A stretch of DNA of 64,000 nucleotides from UM-FILTER-40-17 sp032251335 (GTDB lineage Bacteria > Bacteroidota > Bacteroidia > Flavobacteriales > Flavobacteriaceae). The notes under the pieces were generated by a model. It was not told the origin of the DNA and searched no databases. It saw nothing but the letters and a program-made list of their open reading frames with translations. Positions 44,762 to 53,723 of this stretch are shown here, one piece after another. Where the stretch lies: the NCBI GenBank assembly GCA_032251335.1, contig JAVVDW010000007.1:1-64000 (forward strand), in the 5' to 3' direction. How positions within the stretch are numbered: the stretch's first letter is position 1; the number at the start of each line of letters is the position of its first letter. The position numbers were made by a program, and so were the translations under genes.

Positions 44762-45169
44762 ATGATAAAAGAAATAAAATTAAGAGTCCGCTACGGCGAG
44801 ACCGATCAAATGGGGTATGCCTACTACGGAAACTACCCGCAATACCTTGAAGTTGCGCGAGTTGAGTGGTTGCGTGCCTTGGGTTTTTCGTATAAAAAAA
44901 TGGAAGAGGAAGGTGTGATGCTACCCGTTATATCCTTGCAAATCAACTATCTGAACCCTATAACTTATGACGAGGAAATCACTGTTAAAATCTCACTCAA
45001 AAAGTTACCCGGCGTGCGTATTGCCTTTGATTACGAAATCTATAACGAAAAAAACAAACTCTGCACCAAAGCCTTCACAGAATTGGTTTTTGTGAATATG
45101 AAAACCGGAAAACCTGTTGTTGCACCAGACTACTTGCTCCATCGAATCAGGGCAAACTTCGATTTTTAA
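44762..45169 (+). CDS. Acyl-CoA thioesterase, YbgC/FadM type
   Basis: The 135-residue hot-dog-fold protein has the catalytic Asp15 in RYGETDQMGYAYYGNY followed by the long EVARVEWLRALG helix. It hydrolyses acyl-CoA or acyl-ACP thioesters; the chain-length preference is not known. It is divergent from dnaA, and its last 4 bases overlap the convergent YigZ gene. Confidence 0.9.
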   Translation: MIKEIKLRVRYGETDQMGYAYYGNYPQYLEVARVEWLRALGFSYKKMEEEGVMLPVISLQINYLNPITYDEEITVKISLKKLPGVRIAFDYEIYNEKNKLCTKAFTELVFVNMKTGKPVVAPDYLLHRIRANFDF

Positions 45170-45780
45170 GTACACGATGCCTTTTTGGTAAGCACCACCT
45201 CATAGAGCTGCTCAAATGACAATAAAAATTGAGACTCTGCAGATTCGGGCATCACAATGTCCAACTCACAATCGAGGCTTGTTGTTAGCTGTAGCACATC
45301 TCCACCGACATTTTTGATGATTTTTTGTGTTTGACTCAAATCTTTGTAGGCACATTTTATCTTGTAACGGCAAACGGATTCTTTAACAACAATATCTGCC
45401 TGTTCCAGTGTCAATAGCGCCGCAGACTTATAAGCCGAAACCAATCCGCCAACCCCCAATTTGACTCCGCCGAAATAACGGACGACCGCTACCAAAACGC
45501 CGGTGACATCAAAGGACAACAATTGCCCGTAAATGGGTGCGCCTGCACTGTTGTTGGGTTCGCCATCATCAAAGCTGCGATAGGTTTCGCCGGAGTTGCC
45601 CAATCGATAAGCGAAACAAACATGGTTTGCCTGTGCGTGTTTTTTTCGCAGATTTTCAAGTAGCGACTTTGCCTCTGTTTCATTTTCAATAGGATAGGCA
45701 TAGCCGATAAATTTACTCTTTCGTTCTTTAAAAAGCATGTCTTCAACCGGTGATGCAATGGTTTTATAACGACTCATCAT
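45166..45780 (-). CDS. YigZ/IMPACT-family protein
   Basis: The 204-residue product begins MMSRYKTIASPVEDMLFKER. It contains the IMPACT-family signature around HVCFAYRLGNSG and DDGEPNNSAGAPI, and a C-terminal small domain. The E. coli relative YigZ has unclear function; the eukaryotic one regulates GCN2. A longer frame beginning at 45801 would overlap the HAD gene by 11 nt and was not preferred. Confidence 0.9.
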   Translation of the reverse strand: MMSRYKTIASPVEDMLFKERKSKFIGYAYPIENETEAKSLLENLRKKHAQANHVCFAYRLGNSGETYRSFDDGEPNNSAGAPIYGQLLSFDVTGVLVAVVRYFGGVKLGVGGLVSAYKSAALLTLEQADIVVKESVCRYKIKCAYKDLSQTQKIIKNVGGDVLQLTTSLDCELDIVMPESAESQFLLSFEQLYEVVLTKKASCT

Positions 45781-45790
45781 TTTAAAAAAA

Positions 45791-46399
45791 TTACTTGTCA
45801 AAAAGTTGACTCACGTCCTCTATGCCGGGCTTGATATTCCAAACCTGAATGCCCAACCGGGCAGCTGCCTCCGTGTTCTGGGCAATGTCGTCTATAAAAA
45901 GCGTCTGTTCGGGGCGGAGGTTTTGTTCTTCCAATATGCTGGTAAAACAAACCGGTTCGGGTTTACGCATTCCAAGTTCGTGTGAAAAATAGTACTTTTC
46001 AAAACAAGCCAAAAAAGTCTGATAATCCGATTTTCCCATCACTTCCTGTACGCGATCCAGATGAAGTGCATTGGTGTTGCTCCACAAGAAAAGGCGGTGC
46101 GTAGCCTGTTTTTGTAAATTTTTTAAAAATTGTAACCTGTGAAGTGGAAAATCTAAAATAATCGCATTCCATGCCAAAACGAGTTGATTTTTTGTCAGGT
46201 GGGGAAAGTGTTGATGATAGAAATCGATAAAGGCTTGGGTGGACATTTCACCCTTTTCATAAGCTTTGTTGGCGGCATCCATTTCCGAAGTGAGTTCGGT
46301 GAGCCCTAATTTTTGCATTTCGCGCAAGGTGGCCGGTTTGTCGAGGTTGATAAACACATCGCCAAAATCGAATATGATGTTTTTAATATCCATGTTCAT
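45791..46399 (-). CDS. HAD-superfamily hydrolase (HAD-IA)
   Basis: The 202-residue protein has the HAD motifs FDFGDVF (nucleophile Asp), LWSNTN (motif II), the lysine in RKPEPVCF (motif III) and FIDDIAQN (motif IV). The cap is the small helical type. It is likely a small-molecule phosphatase. It overlaps ribD by 17 nt, so it may provide the missing dephosphorylation step for the riboflavin pathway; that is inference from linkage. Confidence 0.87.
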   Translation of the reverse strand: MNMDIKNIIFDFGDVFINLDKPATLREMQKLGLTELTSEMDAANKAYEKGEMSTQAFIDFYHQHFPHLTKNQLVLAWNAIILDFPLHRLQFLKNLQKQATHRLFLWSNTNALHLDRVQEVMGKSDYQTFLACFEKYYFSHELGMRKPEPVCFTSILEEQNLRPEQTLFIDDIAQNTEAAARLGIQVWNIKPGIEDVSQLFDK

Positions 46400-47432
46400 A
46401 AATTCTCAATATATCTGTATGTATGTTTTCTTCTCTAACCAATTTTCCTGTAAACTTCGGGGTGCTAATACCGTCTTGTAAACATGTATTTCCTGTAAAT
46501 ATGCGTGCTTCATCCCAAAGTTCCGCATCTATAAAAGACTGCAAGGTTTTGGCGCCGCCTTCTACAATTACTGATTGCAACCCGTGACTGTATAGTATGT
46601 TTGCAATTTGATGGGGTACATTTCCCGAAAAGTCAATAGTTTCAAAAATGATATGCGAATTTGGATTTTCCAAATCGAGGTTTTGGTCTACTATAAAAAT
46701 GGTTTTCTGACTTTGGTCCCACACAGACATGCTTTTGGGCACACGCAAATTTCGGTCAATCACCACCCGAACCGGCGCATTGCCTGTCCATGTTCTTGCA
46801 TTGAGTTTGGGGTTGTCTGCAAGCACTGTTTGAGTGCCTACCAAAATAGCTTGTTCTTCCGTGCGCCATTTGTGCACCAACTGTCTCGATTGTGCAGACG
46901 TAATCCACACCGGACGCGGTTCGTTTCTGTGCATTGGCGCAATATATCCGTCTGTGCTTTCAGCCCATTTTAAAATGATATACGGGCGTTTGTTTAGGTG
47001 AAAAGCAAAAAAACGCTTGTTGAGTTGACTGCAAGCCGATTCGAGCACGCCCACGTGAACTTCACAACCGGCTTCCAATAATTTTTTGATGCCCCGCCCG
47101 GCTACTTTTTTGTTGGGATCTACAGAGCCTATGACTACTTTCCGAATACCTTTTTCTATAATCAAATCGGCACAAGGTGGTGTTTTTCCGAAATGGCTGC
47201 AGGGTTCTAAACTCACGTACAGGGTTGATTTCGATAACAATTCAGGTTTCTTCACCGCGTTGATGGCCAACACTTCTGCATGAGGCTCACCTGCTTTCCG
47301 ATGCCAGCCTTCTCCTATAATTTGGTGGTTGTAAACAATAACTGCACCCACCAAAGGATTTGGATAGGTGGTGCCCAAACCGTTTTGAGCAATCTCGATG
47401 CATCTACGTATATATTTTTCTTTTATCTTCAC
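46383..47432 (-). CDS. ribD: Bifunctional riboflavin deaminase/reductase
   Basis: The two-domain enzyme (349 residues) performs the second and third steps of riboflavin synthesis. The N-terminal deaminase has the zinc motifs HAEVLAI and PCSHFGKTPPCADLI. The C-terminal reductase has WITSAQSRQLVHKWR and VVIDRNLRVP. It starts only 5 nt from a minus-strand -7 element, so its message may have almost no leader. The HAD phosphatase gene is translationally coupled behind it. Confidence 0.94.
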   Translation of the reverse strand: MKIKEKYIRRCIEIAQNGLGTTYPNPLVGAVIVYNHQIIGEGWHRKAGEPHAEVLAINAVKKPELLSKSTLYVSLEPCSHFGKTPPCADLIIEKGIRKVVIGSVDPNKKVAGRGIKKLLEAGCEVHVGVLESACSQLNKRFFAFHLNKRPYIILKWAESTDGYIAPMHRNEPRPVWITSAQSRQLVHKWRTEEQAILVGTQTVLADNPKLNARTWTGNAPVRVVIDRNLRVPKSMSVWDQSQKTIFIVDQNLDLENPNSHIIFETIDFSGNVPHQIANILYSHGLQSVIVEGGAKTLQSFIDAELWDEARIFTGNTCLQDGISTPKFTGKLVREENIHTDILRIYEHGY

Positions 47433-47436
47433 ACCG

Positions 47437-47444
47437 CAAAAATA
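47437..47444 (-). promoter_or_regulatory. -7 element of ribD
   Basis: On the minus strand TATTTTTG is a perfect TAnnTTTG match ending 4 nt before the ribD ATG at 47432. Transcription would start at or next to the start codon. Confidence 0.5.
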
Positions 47445-47452
47445 CGTTTTCT

Positions 47453-47956
47453 ATGTCTTCATCTTTACCCACCATCAGAGAAATTGACAAAAAGGACAAT
47501 GCCCCTTTAGCAGCAGCCATACGGGCTGTTTTTGTAGAATTGTTTGATCCCAGAGGCGTTTCCAAATGCGGGACAGCGTTCGAAGACCCTCATTTAAACC
47601 ATCTTTTTGAAGAATATAACAAGCCCAAAGCCGTCTATTTTGTCATAGAAAAAGAAGGCCGCATACTCGGTGGTGCCGGCATCAAAAAGTTGGACAATTA
47701 TGAAGGTAACGTATGCGAATTACAAAAAATGTATTTTCTTCCCGAGGCAAGAGGATTGGGTCTTGGCGCTCAAATGATTCAATTGTGTTTGGAAAAAGCC
47801 CGGGAGTTTGGTTTTGAGCAATGCTATTTAGAAACCATGCCTTTTATGGAAGATGCACAAAAACTTTATAAAAAATTCGGTTTCGAATACATAGACCATC
47901 CTATGGGTGGCACAGGACATTATTCCTGCCCGGTGTGGATGTTGCGGAAATTGTAA
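47453..47956 (+). CDS. GNAT-family N-acetyltransferase
   Basis: The 167-residue product begins MSSSLPTIREIDKKDNAPLA and has the GNAT acetyl-CoA loop in ARGLGLGAQMI (R-G-L-G-L-G). A LYKKFGFEYIDHP segment follows near the C-terminus. Substrate unknown. A longer frame from 47360 would lie within the ribD gene on the other strand and was not used. It is divergent from ribD. Confidence 0.88.
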   Translation: MSSSLPTIREIDKKDNAPLAAAIRAVFVELFDPRGVSKCGTAFEDPHLNHLFEEYNKPKAVYFVIEKEGRILGGAGIKKLDNYEGNVCELQKMYFLPEARGLGLGAQMIQLCLEKAREFGFEQCYLETMPFMEDAQKLYKKFGFEYIDHPMGGTGHYSCPVWMLRKL

Positions 47957-47984
47957 TTTTTGTTTTGCAAACCGCTAAGCCTGC

Positions 47985-48650
47985 CTATATAAAGTAAGCC
48001 AACAAAAACCCGACGACTACCACTAGCAGCTTGGCAGCGTTAAACTTATGCCCTTCTGTGGTTTCAAACAAAATAGTAGTAGAAATATGCAAGAAGACAC
48101 CCACCACTAAGGCAGAAAAATACAACTGCCAATGCGATGAAATAACGTATGCAGACAAAAGCGAACCCAAAGGTGTCATCAAAGCAAAAAGCATCATAAA
48201 CCAAAAAACACCTTGCCTACTCAATTGGGATTTTAAAAGAAATAGTGACAAAATAACCGCCACCGGAAGTTTGTGCACCACAATTCCCCATAGCAAACCG
48301 TGATGTTCGTTGATGGGTATTCCTTCTGTCAGCGCATGCAGCGAAAGGCTCACAAACAATGCCCACGGAAACAGTTTGCTGTTTGCATGCAGGTGCACGT
48401 GTCCGTGTTCGGCACCTTTAGAAAACACTTCCAAAAGAATTTGCAAAAACAAACCCACCAAAATCAACCAACCCAATGCGGGATGATAACTCTTATAAAT
48501 ATCCGGCAACAGGTGAAAAACAGTAAGCGCCAACAAAAAAGCACCACTAAATGCCAACAGTAAACGCAGGTTTTTCCCGTTGAGGTTTGGCACCGTAAGG
48601 GAAAATCCGTATCCTAATAAAACCGCAATTATAGGGAGTAAATATACCAT
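47985..48650 (-). CDS. ZIP-family metal transporter
   Basis: The 221-residue membrane protein has about eight helices. The ZIP metal-binding helix shows HALTEGIPINEHH, with matching histidines in the adjacent helix (IVVHKLPVAVIL). The loop after helix 3 holds HGHVHLHAN, a histidine-rich metal-sensing loop. It probably imports zinc or another divalent cation. It overlaps the methyltransferase gene by one base. Confidence 0.9.
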   Translation of the reverse strand: MVYLLPIIAVLLGYGFSLTVPNLNGKNLRLLLAFSGAFLLALTVFHLLPDIYKSYHPALGWLILVGLFLQILLEVFSKGAEHGHVHLHANSKLFPWALFVSLSLHALTEGIPINEHHGLLWGIVVHKLPVAVILSLFLLKSQLSRQGVFWFMMLFALMTPLGSLLSAYVISSHWQLYFSALVVGVFLHISTTILFETTEGHKFNAAKLLVVVVGFLLAYFI

Positions 48651-49381
48651 TACTTGAAAATCATAATCAACCTGGGGCTTTCGTCCGAACGAAATTTTTG
48701 CAATTTGTAATTGCCAAAAACATCGAGCAAATCAATATCAGCTTCGGCAAACATAGCTTCAAAATCTGAAAGTCTGAATGCTTTGACGCGCTCTTCAAAA
48801 TGATATGACTGACCCTCCGCTTCAAAATCAATCTCTTTGATGATGAAACCATCAGAATGATGTCTTTTTAAATCAAAAGAAATATTGTTGACTACCTTGG
48901 TTTCTTCAGGTATCAAGTTTGGGATAACAACATCGGCATTGAGAAAATCAATAACGCCAAAACCGGTTTCGATGAGGTCTGCTTTTATAGCCTTAAGGGT
49001 TTTTACATGGGCATCAGGCTGGTCAAAGTAGCCAAAACTCGTAAAGAGATTAAATACGGCATCAAAGGTATCGGGAAAAGGTTCACACATATTGTGTACC
49101 TGAAAGTGCAAGGTTTGGTTTGCATGCTTGGAAGCTTCTGCTATACTGTTTTCAGAAAGATCAATTCCGGTGACATTGAAGCCCAATTGGTTGAGATAAA
49201 CAGCGTGCCTGCCCTTGCCACAGGCCAAATCTAAAATTTTGGCACCTTTGGGTAAATTCAAATATTGGGTGAGGTTGTCCATAAAGAGTGCAGCTTCTTC
49301 GTGGTCTCTATCTTTGTATAAAATGTGATAAAAAGGTGTGTCGAACCAAGAGCGGTACCAAGTTTTTGTTTCTTTCTGCAT
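48650..49381 (-). CDS. Class I SAM-dependent methyltransferase
   Basis: The 243-residue protein has the SAM-binding motif I LDLACGKGRHAVYL and acidic motif II (GIDLSENSI). A PDTFDAVFNLFTSFGYF segment follows. The N-terminal YRSWFDTPFYHILYKDRDHE is typical of one Bacteroidota methyltransferase family. Substrate unknown. It shares a stop/start base with the ZIP gene and is divergent from the RNA methyltransferase gene. Confidence 0.88.
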   Translation of the reverse strand: MQKETKTWYRSWFDTPFYHILYKDRDHEEAALFMDNLTQYLNLPKGAKILDLACGKGRHAVYLNQLGFNVTGIDLSENSIAEASKHANQTLHFQVHNMCEPFPDTFDAVFNLFTSFGYFDQPDAHVKTLKAIKADLIETGFGVIDFLNADVVIPNLIPEETKVVNNISFDLKRHHSDGFIIKEIDFEAEGQSYHFEERVKAFRLSDFEAMFAEADIDLLDVFGNYKLQKFRSDESPRLIMIFK

Positions 49382-49409
49382 GGAAATTCTTTAACGGGCT
49401 AAATTAATG

Positions 49410-49417
49410 TATTTTTG
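49410..49417 (+). promoter_or_regulatory. -7 element of the rlmL-like gene
   Basis: TATTTTTG matches TAnnTTTG, 20 nt before the ATG at 49438. Confidence 0.5.
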
Positions 49418-49437
49418 CATGTATAGAGTCGTAAAGC

Positions 49438-50598
49438 ATGGAAAATAATTTCGAAATGATTGCCAAAACCCTGTTTGGGTTTGAAGATTTACTCGCCGAA
49501 GAGCTGAAGAAGTTGGGTGCTCAAAAAATTCAGATAGGCGTCAGAAACGTCAGTTTTTGGGGCGATAAAGGTTTTATGTACAAGGCCAATATTGCCTGCC
49601 GTACGGCTTTGAAAATTATGGTGCCCATACATCGCGTATATGCCAAAAACGAAGACGAACTGTACACTGCTGCTTTGGCATTTGATTGGTCGCAACACAT
49701 CAGTCTCGATAAGTCTTTTGCCATTAATGCGACCGTACATTCCGATTATTTTAAACACACCCAATATGTGGCGCTCAAGACCAAAGATGCCATAGTGGAC
49801 CAGTTTAGAAAACACAGCGGTCGCAGGCCCAACGTAAACACGGAGCATCCGGATTTGGCCTTGGAAGTGCACATCAACGCAGATCAGGTTACATTTTCGC
49901 TAGACAGTTCCGGAAAATCCCTACATCACCGAGGCTATCGGTCGGCTACCAATATTGCCCCGATAAACGAAGTGCTGGCAGCCGGTATGTTGTTGCATTC
50001 GGGTTGGAAAGGACAGTCAGATTTTTTGGATCCTATGTGTGGGAGCGGCACCATACCGATAGAAGCTGCCATGATTGCGGCCAACATTCCGGCCAACAGC
50101 AATCGGTCGGAATTTGCATTTGAAAAATGGGATGATTTTGACGTGGATTTGTTTGAAACCATCTTTGATGCTTTGATGGACAAGGTGACTGATTTTCCTT
50201 ACAAAATTTTAGGTTTCGACAAAGCGCCATCGGCTATTGCCAAAGCGCGCGAAAACGCCAAAAATGCACGTTTGGAAGATTTTATCACTTTGGAACAAGT
50301 CGATTTTTTTACCGCCGAAAAACCGGTTTCGGGCACGTTGCACATGGTTTTTAATCCACCCTACGGCGAACGTTTACAAGCAGACATCCCCGAATTGTAC
50401 AAAAGCATAGGCGACACGCTCAAACAGCATTATCCGGACACGCATGCTTGGCTGATTACTACAGATCCGGACGGCATGAAAAACATGGGGCTGCGGCCTT
50501 CGCGAAAGATTAAAATTTTCAACGGCGGCTTGGAAGGACGGTTCTTGTACTATCCGATGTATGCCGGTAGTAAAAAGGAAAAATTCAATAAAAATTAG
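49438..50598 (+). CDS. THUMP-domain RNA guanine-N2 methyltransferase (RlmL-N/YcbY-like)
   Basis: The 386-residue protein has an N-terminal THUMP RNA-binding domain (about 55-165) and a Rossmann methyltransferase with LDPMCGSGTIPIEAAMIA and the catalytic NPPYGER. It matches the N-terminal half of E. coli RlmL, which makes m2G2445 in 23S rRNA; the fused RlmK half is absent, as is usual in this phylum. It is followed after 6 nt by a small membrane protein gene. Confidence 0.92.
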   Translation: MENNFEMIAKTLFGFEDLLAEELKKLGAQKIQIGVRNVSFWGDKGFMYKANIACRTALKIMVPIHRVYAKNEDELYTAALAFDWSQHISLDKSFAINATVHSDYFKHTQYVALKTKDAIVDQFRKHSGRRPNVNTEHPDLALEVHINADQVTFSLDSSGKSLHHRGYRSATNIAPINEVLAAGMLLHSGWKGQSDFLDPMCGSGTIPIEAAMIAANIPANSNRSEFAFEKWDDFDVDLFETIFDALMDKVTDFPYKILGFDKAPSAIAKARENAKNARLEDFITLEQVDFFTAEKPVSGTLHMVFNPPYGERLQADIPELYKSIGDTLKQHYPDTHAWLITTDPDGMKNMGLRPSRKIKIFNGGLEGRFLYYPMYAGSKKEKFNKN

Positions 50599-50604
50599 GT
50601 TGTG

Positions 50605-50826
50605 ATGTCTCTTTCTACTAAAGCTTTTTTGCTCAACTTCTTATCTTCTGTTGTATTCTTTTTGGGATTTCGATTCGGTTTGCCCTATTTGGTTGCGCTT
50701 GAACCTTTATGGACGGCTGTTGCTGCAGGTGTTCTGGCCATCTTGTTGGCACCAAAGTTTCTGATGACACCCGATCGAAAAAATCCAAAATTGGTGATGC
50801 GTTGGTTTTTTAGTAAAAAACAGTAA
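50605..50826 (+). CDS. Small hypothetical membrane protein
   Basis: The 73-residue protein has two hydrophobic segments (about 7-29 and 36-53) and a basic C-terminus (RKNPKLVMRWFFSKKQ). A GTG three bases upstream is an alternative start. It lies 6 nt after the RNA methyltransferase stop and is likely co-transcribed. No family was recognised with confidence. Confidence 0.7.
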   Translation: MSLSTKAFLLNFLSSVVFFLGFRFGLPYLVALEPLWTAVAAGVLAILLAPKFLMTPDRKNPKLVMRWFFSKKQ

Positions 50827-50876
50827 CCGACTGAGCAATAAGAAACTATCGTTTGAAGCCCGAAGTTCCATATCCT

Positions 50877-51611
50877 TTATTTTTTGGCTTTCTCGCGTGT
50901 CCTTTCGTAGAAGGGAATAAAGTAGGATACAGAATATGAAAATCCGAAACCAAAATCGCCGAAATCGTTGACTTCGTTAAAACCGGGAATGTGAAAGTTT
51001 TTAAAGTTAGGCGGATCTGTATTGTTTAAAAGTCCTTTAAACTGTATGTTCATATTTACATATACATTGGGCAGGGCTTCAAATCTGAGGCCAAAAAGCG
51101 CCTCGCCCCAAGCGGCAGATAGGTTGTCAAATTTGGTACCGGGCTCTACAGATACTTCACCAAAAAAAGGATTGTTGGATTGAATGTTAAAACTGTTTAG
51201 CGTGTTTGAAAAAGAGCTCACGCCTACTCTCAGCCCTACGTAAATCATGTTTTCCATCCCCAGCCAGTTGTTGTGCATGTTGTAGTCAAAACCGGCTTTG
51301 ACGTAAGAACCTTCTATGGTGGAATTGCTATTGTCTTCGTTTTTGGTCCTATCGTCATAACCGAGTTCTACTGCCAACCAGTGTTTTTTGGTGAGTCTGT
51401 AATCGGCTACAATTTCAAAGCCCGTAAAGTCATCCTCTAAAAATGTGCGTGCAGGCTTGAACAAATCCACGCCCAAGCGCAAACCGTAGCGATCTCTGAT
51501 GGTGATGGTGTCGTACGGATTCACTTTGCCCTGCTGGGCAAAAGCGAGTGAAGTTGTCAGGAAAAAGCCCGACAGACTAATGAAAAATACGCACCGCTGC
51601 TTGAAATTCAT
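50877..51611 (-). CDS. DUF6048-like outer-membrane beta-barrel protein
   Basis: The 244-residue protein has a signal peptide (to AFAQQ, residue 26). A pattern of alternating aromatic strands follows (GLRLGVDLFKP, WLAVELGYDD, MIYVGLRVGVSSF). The C-terminus ends SYFIPFYERTREKAKK. The layout matches the DUF6048 family that neighbours DUF6452 and rlmD in Flavobacteriia, recalled rather than searched. Overlap with the DUF6452 gene is 35 nt, so translation is coupled. Confidence 0.75.
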   Translation of the reverse strand: MNFKQRCVFFISLSGFFLTTSLAFAQQGKVNPYDTITIRDRYGLRLGVDLFKPARTFLEDDFTGFEIVADYRLTKKHWLAVELGYDDRTKNEDNSNSTIEGSYVKAGFDYNMHNNWLGMENMIYVGLRVGVSSFSNTLNSFNIQSNNPFFGEVSVEPGTKFDNLSAAWGEALFGLRFEALPNVYVNMNIQFKGLLNNTDPPNFKNFHIPGFNEVNDFGDFGFGFSYSVSYFIPFYERTREKAKK

Positions 51612-52083
51612 TCTGTATGGTATCGTTAGTAATCAGTAGGTTTCTAATCCAATTGTCGTTGTCGTTCCGCAAAGTGATTTGTTGCAAGATAAACTCATTT
51701 TTGAATCCGCAGGCTTTGGAAATAAAAACTTCCTGTGCCAAGTATCTTATGTCAACCGTATCGGAATTTCGGAGGTTGGCGTTTGCTGCATCTTTAACCA
51801 TCACGATGGTGGTTGTGAATTCGCCCAATCCGGTGGGCAATGGAATACCTATGGAATCGTTGGCAAAAGTACCGCCGTTTGCAGGGAGTGAATCATTCAC
51901 TTCCGGATATACAACACGCAAACCGGGAACGATTTTAAAATCATTTGTGATATTGGCATCTAAAAACCGTAAGACGAGATTGGGCGTTTTGGGAATCCCC
52001 GCACTACATAAATCGTCGCGTTCGCAAGCGCCGAGCAAGCACAAAAACAAACCTACAAAAATCAGGTATCGGTATAACCTCAT
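51577..52083 (-). CDS. DUF6452-like lipoprotein
   Basis: The 168-residue protein has a lipobox LLGAC (residues 15-19) after a clear signal sequence. CERDDLCSAGIPKTPNLVLR and a beta-rich body ending FQAAVRIFH follow. Such proteins form a conserved pair with the DUF6048 barrel. Role unknown, probably outer-membrane associated. It overlaps rlmD by 4 nt, giving the operon rlmD, DUF6452, DUF6048. Confidence 0.75.
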   Translation of the reverse strand: MRLYRYLIFVGLFLCLLGACERDDLCSAGIPKTPNLVLRFLDANITNDFKIVPGLRVVYPEVNDSLPANGGTFANDSIGIPLPTGLGEFTTTIVMVKDAANANLRNSDTVDIRYLAQEVFISKACGFKNEFILQQITLRNDNDNWIRNLLITNDTIQNEFQAAVRIFH

Positions 52084-53495
52084 GCTTTAATTTTTTCCAA
52101 AAGTACAACATTTTCTACGTGAAAAGTTTGTGGAAACATATCCACAGCTTGCACTTTTACAATTTTATATTGTTCCTTCATCAGTGCCAAATCGCGTGCT
52201 TGGGTGGCCGAATTACAACTCACATAGACTATTTTTTCGGGTGCCATGCGCAGCAATTGCGCGACTACATCGGGATGCATCCCGTCTCGAGGCGGGTCTG
52301 TAATAACCACATCCGGGTGGCCGTGGGTGTTTATAAAATCATTGTTGAGCAACACTTTTATATCGCCTGCAAAAAAGGAAAGGTTTTGTAAACCGTTTTT
52401 TTCGGCACTGCGTTTGGCATCTGCGATGGCCTCCGGCACCGATTCTATGCCCACTACTTTTTTGGCATTTTTAGCGACAAATTGAGCAATCGTGCCAATG
52501 CCGGTGTACAGATCGTACACCACTTCATTGCCTGACAGCCCTGCAAAGGCGCGCACAATTTTATAGAGTTCGTAGGCTTGCAGCGGGTTGGTTTGGTAAA
52601 ACGATTTGGGATGTATGGGAAATATCAAATCTTCCATTTGTTCTTCCACGTATGCCTTGCCTTGGTAACAAATGACTTCTTGGTCGTAGATGCTGTCGTT
52701 GGGCTTATGGTTGATGATGTATTGCAGCGAAGTGACTTCGGGGAAAGTTTCCCCAATAAAATCGAGAAGTTTTTTTCGCTGGTTTTCGTCTTCTTTAAAA
52801 AATTGAACAACTACCATAACCTGACCGGTAGTGGTGGTTCTAACCATGAGTGTCCGCAAAAAACCTTCCTGGCTTTTTGGATTGAAAAAAGCCATTTGAT
52901 GTGCTGTGGCGAATTTTTTCACGGCATTTCTGATAGCGTTTGAAGGATCGGGCTGAAGGTGGCATTTTTGAACATCCAACACTTTGTCCCAACGGCCGGG
53001 AATATGGAAGCCCAAGGCATTTCGGTCTTCAATCAGGCCCTTTGCATCCCTTTCTTCATCGGTTATCCAACGGCTGTCTGAAAAAGCAAACTCCATTTTG
53101 TTTCTGTAGAAATAGGGCTGCGCACAGCCTAAAATGGGCGTTTCGTTGGGCAAGTCCAATTTCCCGATGCGCCTGAGGTTTTGATAGACTTCTTTTTGCT
53201 TGAAGAAGAGCTGGCTTTGGTAGTCCATGTGCTGCCATTTGCAACCGCCACATACGCCAAAATGTTCGCAAACCGGCTCGGTACGTCTATCGGAAAACTG
53301 GTGAAAAGCGCGCGGCGAACCGTGGTAATATCCGCCTTTGTTTTTATAGACAAAAACGTCGCACACATCTCCCGGAACTACTTTGTCCACAAAAACCACT
53401 TTGCCATCGGGTGCTTTGCCTACGCCCACGCCTTTGGCACCGGCATCGTGTATGGTTATTTTTTCTAATACAAAATTCTTCTTTCGTCTGGACAT
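52080..53495 (-). CDS. rlmD: 23S rRNA (uracil-1939-C5)-methyltransferase
   Basis: The 471-residue RlmD/TrmA-family enzyme has an N-terminal TRAM domain (5-60), the [4Fe-4S] motif CEHFGVCGGCKW, SAM motif VYDLYTGIGTIAQFVA and the catalytic YVSCNSAT cysteine. It methylates U1939 of 23S rRNA; RlmCD-type variants also modify U747. The -7 element lies only 4 nt before the ATG, so the transcript is probably leaderless or nearly so. Confidence 0.93.
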   Translation of the reverse strand: MSRRKKNFVLEKITIHDAGAKGVGVGKAPDGKVVFVDKVVPGDVCDVFVYKNKGGYYHGSPRAFHQFSDRRTEPVCEHFGVCGGCKWQHMDYQSQLFFKQKEVYQNLRRIGKLDLPNETPILGCAQPYFYRNKMEFAFSDSRWITDEERDAKGLIEDRNALGFHIPGRWDKVLDVQKCHLQPDPSNAIRNAVKKFATAHQMAFFNPKSQEGFLRTLMVRTTTTGQVMVVVQFFKEDENQRKKLLDFIGETFPEVTSLQYIINHKPNDSIYDQEVICYQGKAYVEEQMEDLIFPIHPKSFYQTNPLQAYELYKIVRAFAGLSGNEVVYDLYTGIGTIAQFVAKNAKKVVGIESVPEAIADAKRSAEKNGLQNLSFFAGDIKVLLNNDFINTHGHPDVVITDPPRDGMHPDVVAQLLRMAPEKIVYVSCNSATQARDLALMKEQYKIVKVQAVDMFPQTFHVENVVLLEKIKA

Positions 53496-53499
53496 GTGG

Positions 53500-53507
53500 C
53501 AAAAGTA
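53500..53507 (-). promoter_or_regulatory. -7 element of the rlmD operon
   Basis: On the minus strand TACTTTTG is a perfect TAnnTTTG match ending 4 nt before the rlmD ATG at 53495. Confidence 0.5.
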
Positions 53508-53629
53508 GGAAACTGTTCAGAATTATTTTTATAAATCGCGGGATTTAGACCGTGAGGAATTTTTTGGTCAAACCAAATCGCAAAAAACCATTTTTAATGC
53601 ATGTATCCATTAGTACACGAAAGGATGAA

Positions 53630-53695
53630 CTACGCTGAACGTTTGGTTTGGCTACGCCGAATCTTCGATTTAGCTTTGCTGAACCTTAAGGTTTC
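53630..53695. repeat. Three degenerate 22-nt tandem units
   Basis: Units at 53630-53651, 53652-53673 and 53674-53695 share the pattern CTACGCTGAAC, followed by a T/G-rich tail. Identity is about 50-60 percent between units. It lies in the 228-nt gap between rlmD and the orphan membrane gene. Confidence 0.4.
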
Positions 53696-53723
53696 GAGTG
53701 GGAGCGGGGAAGGTGACAATGTT

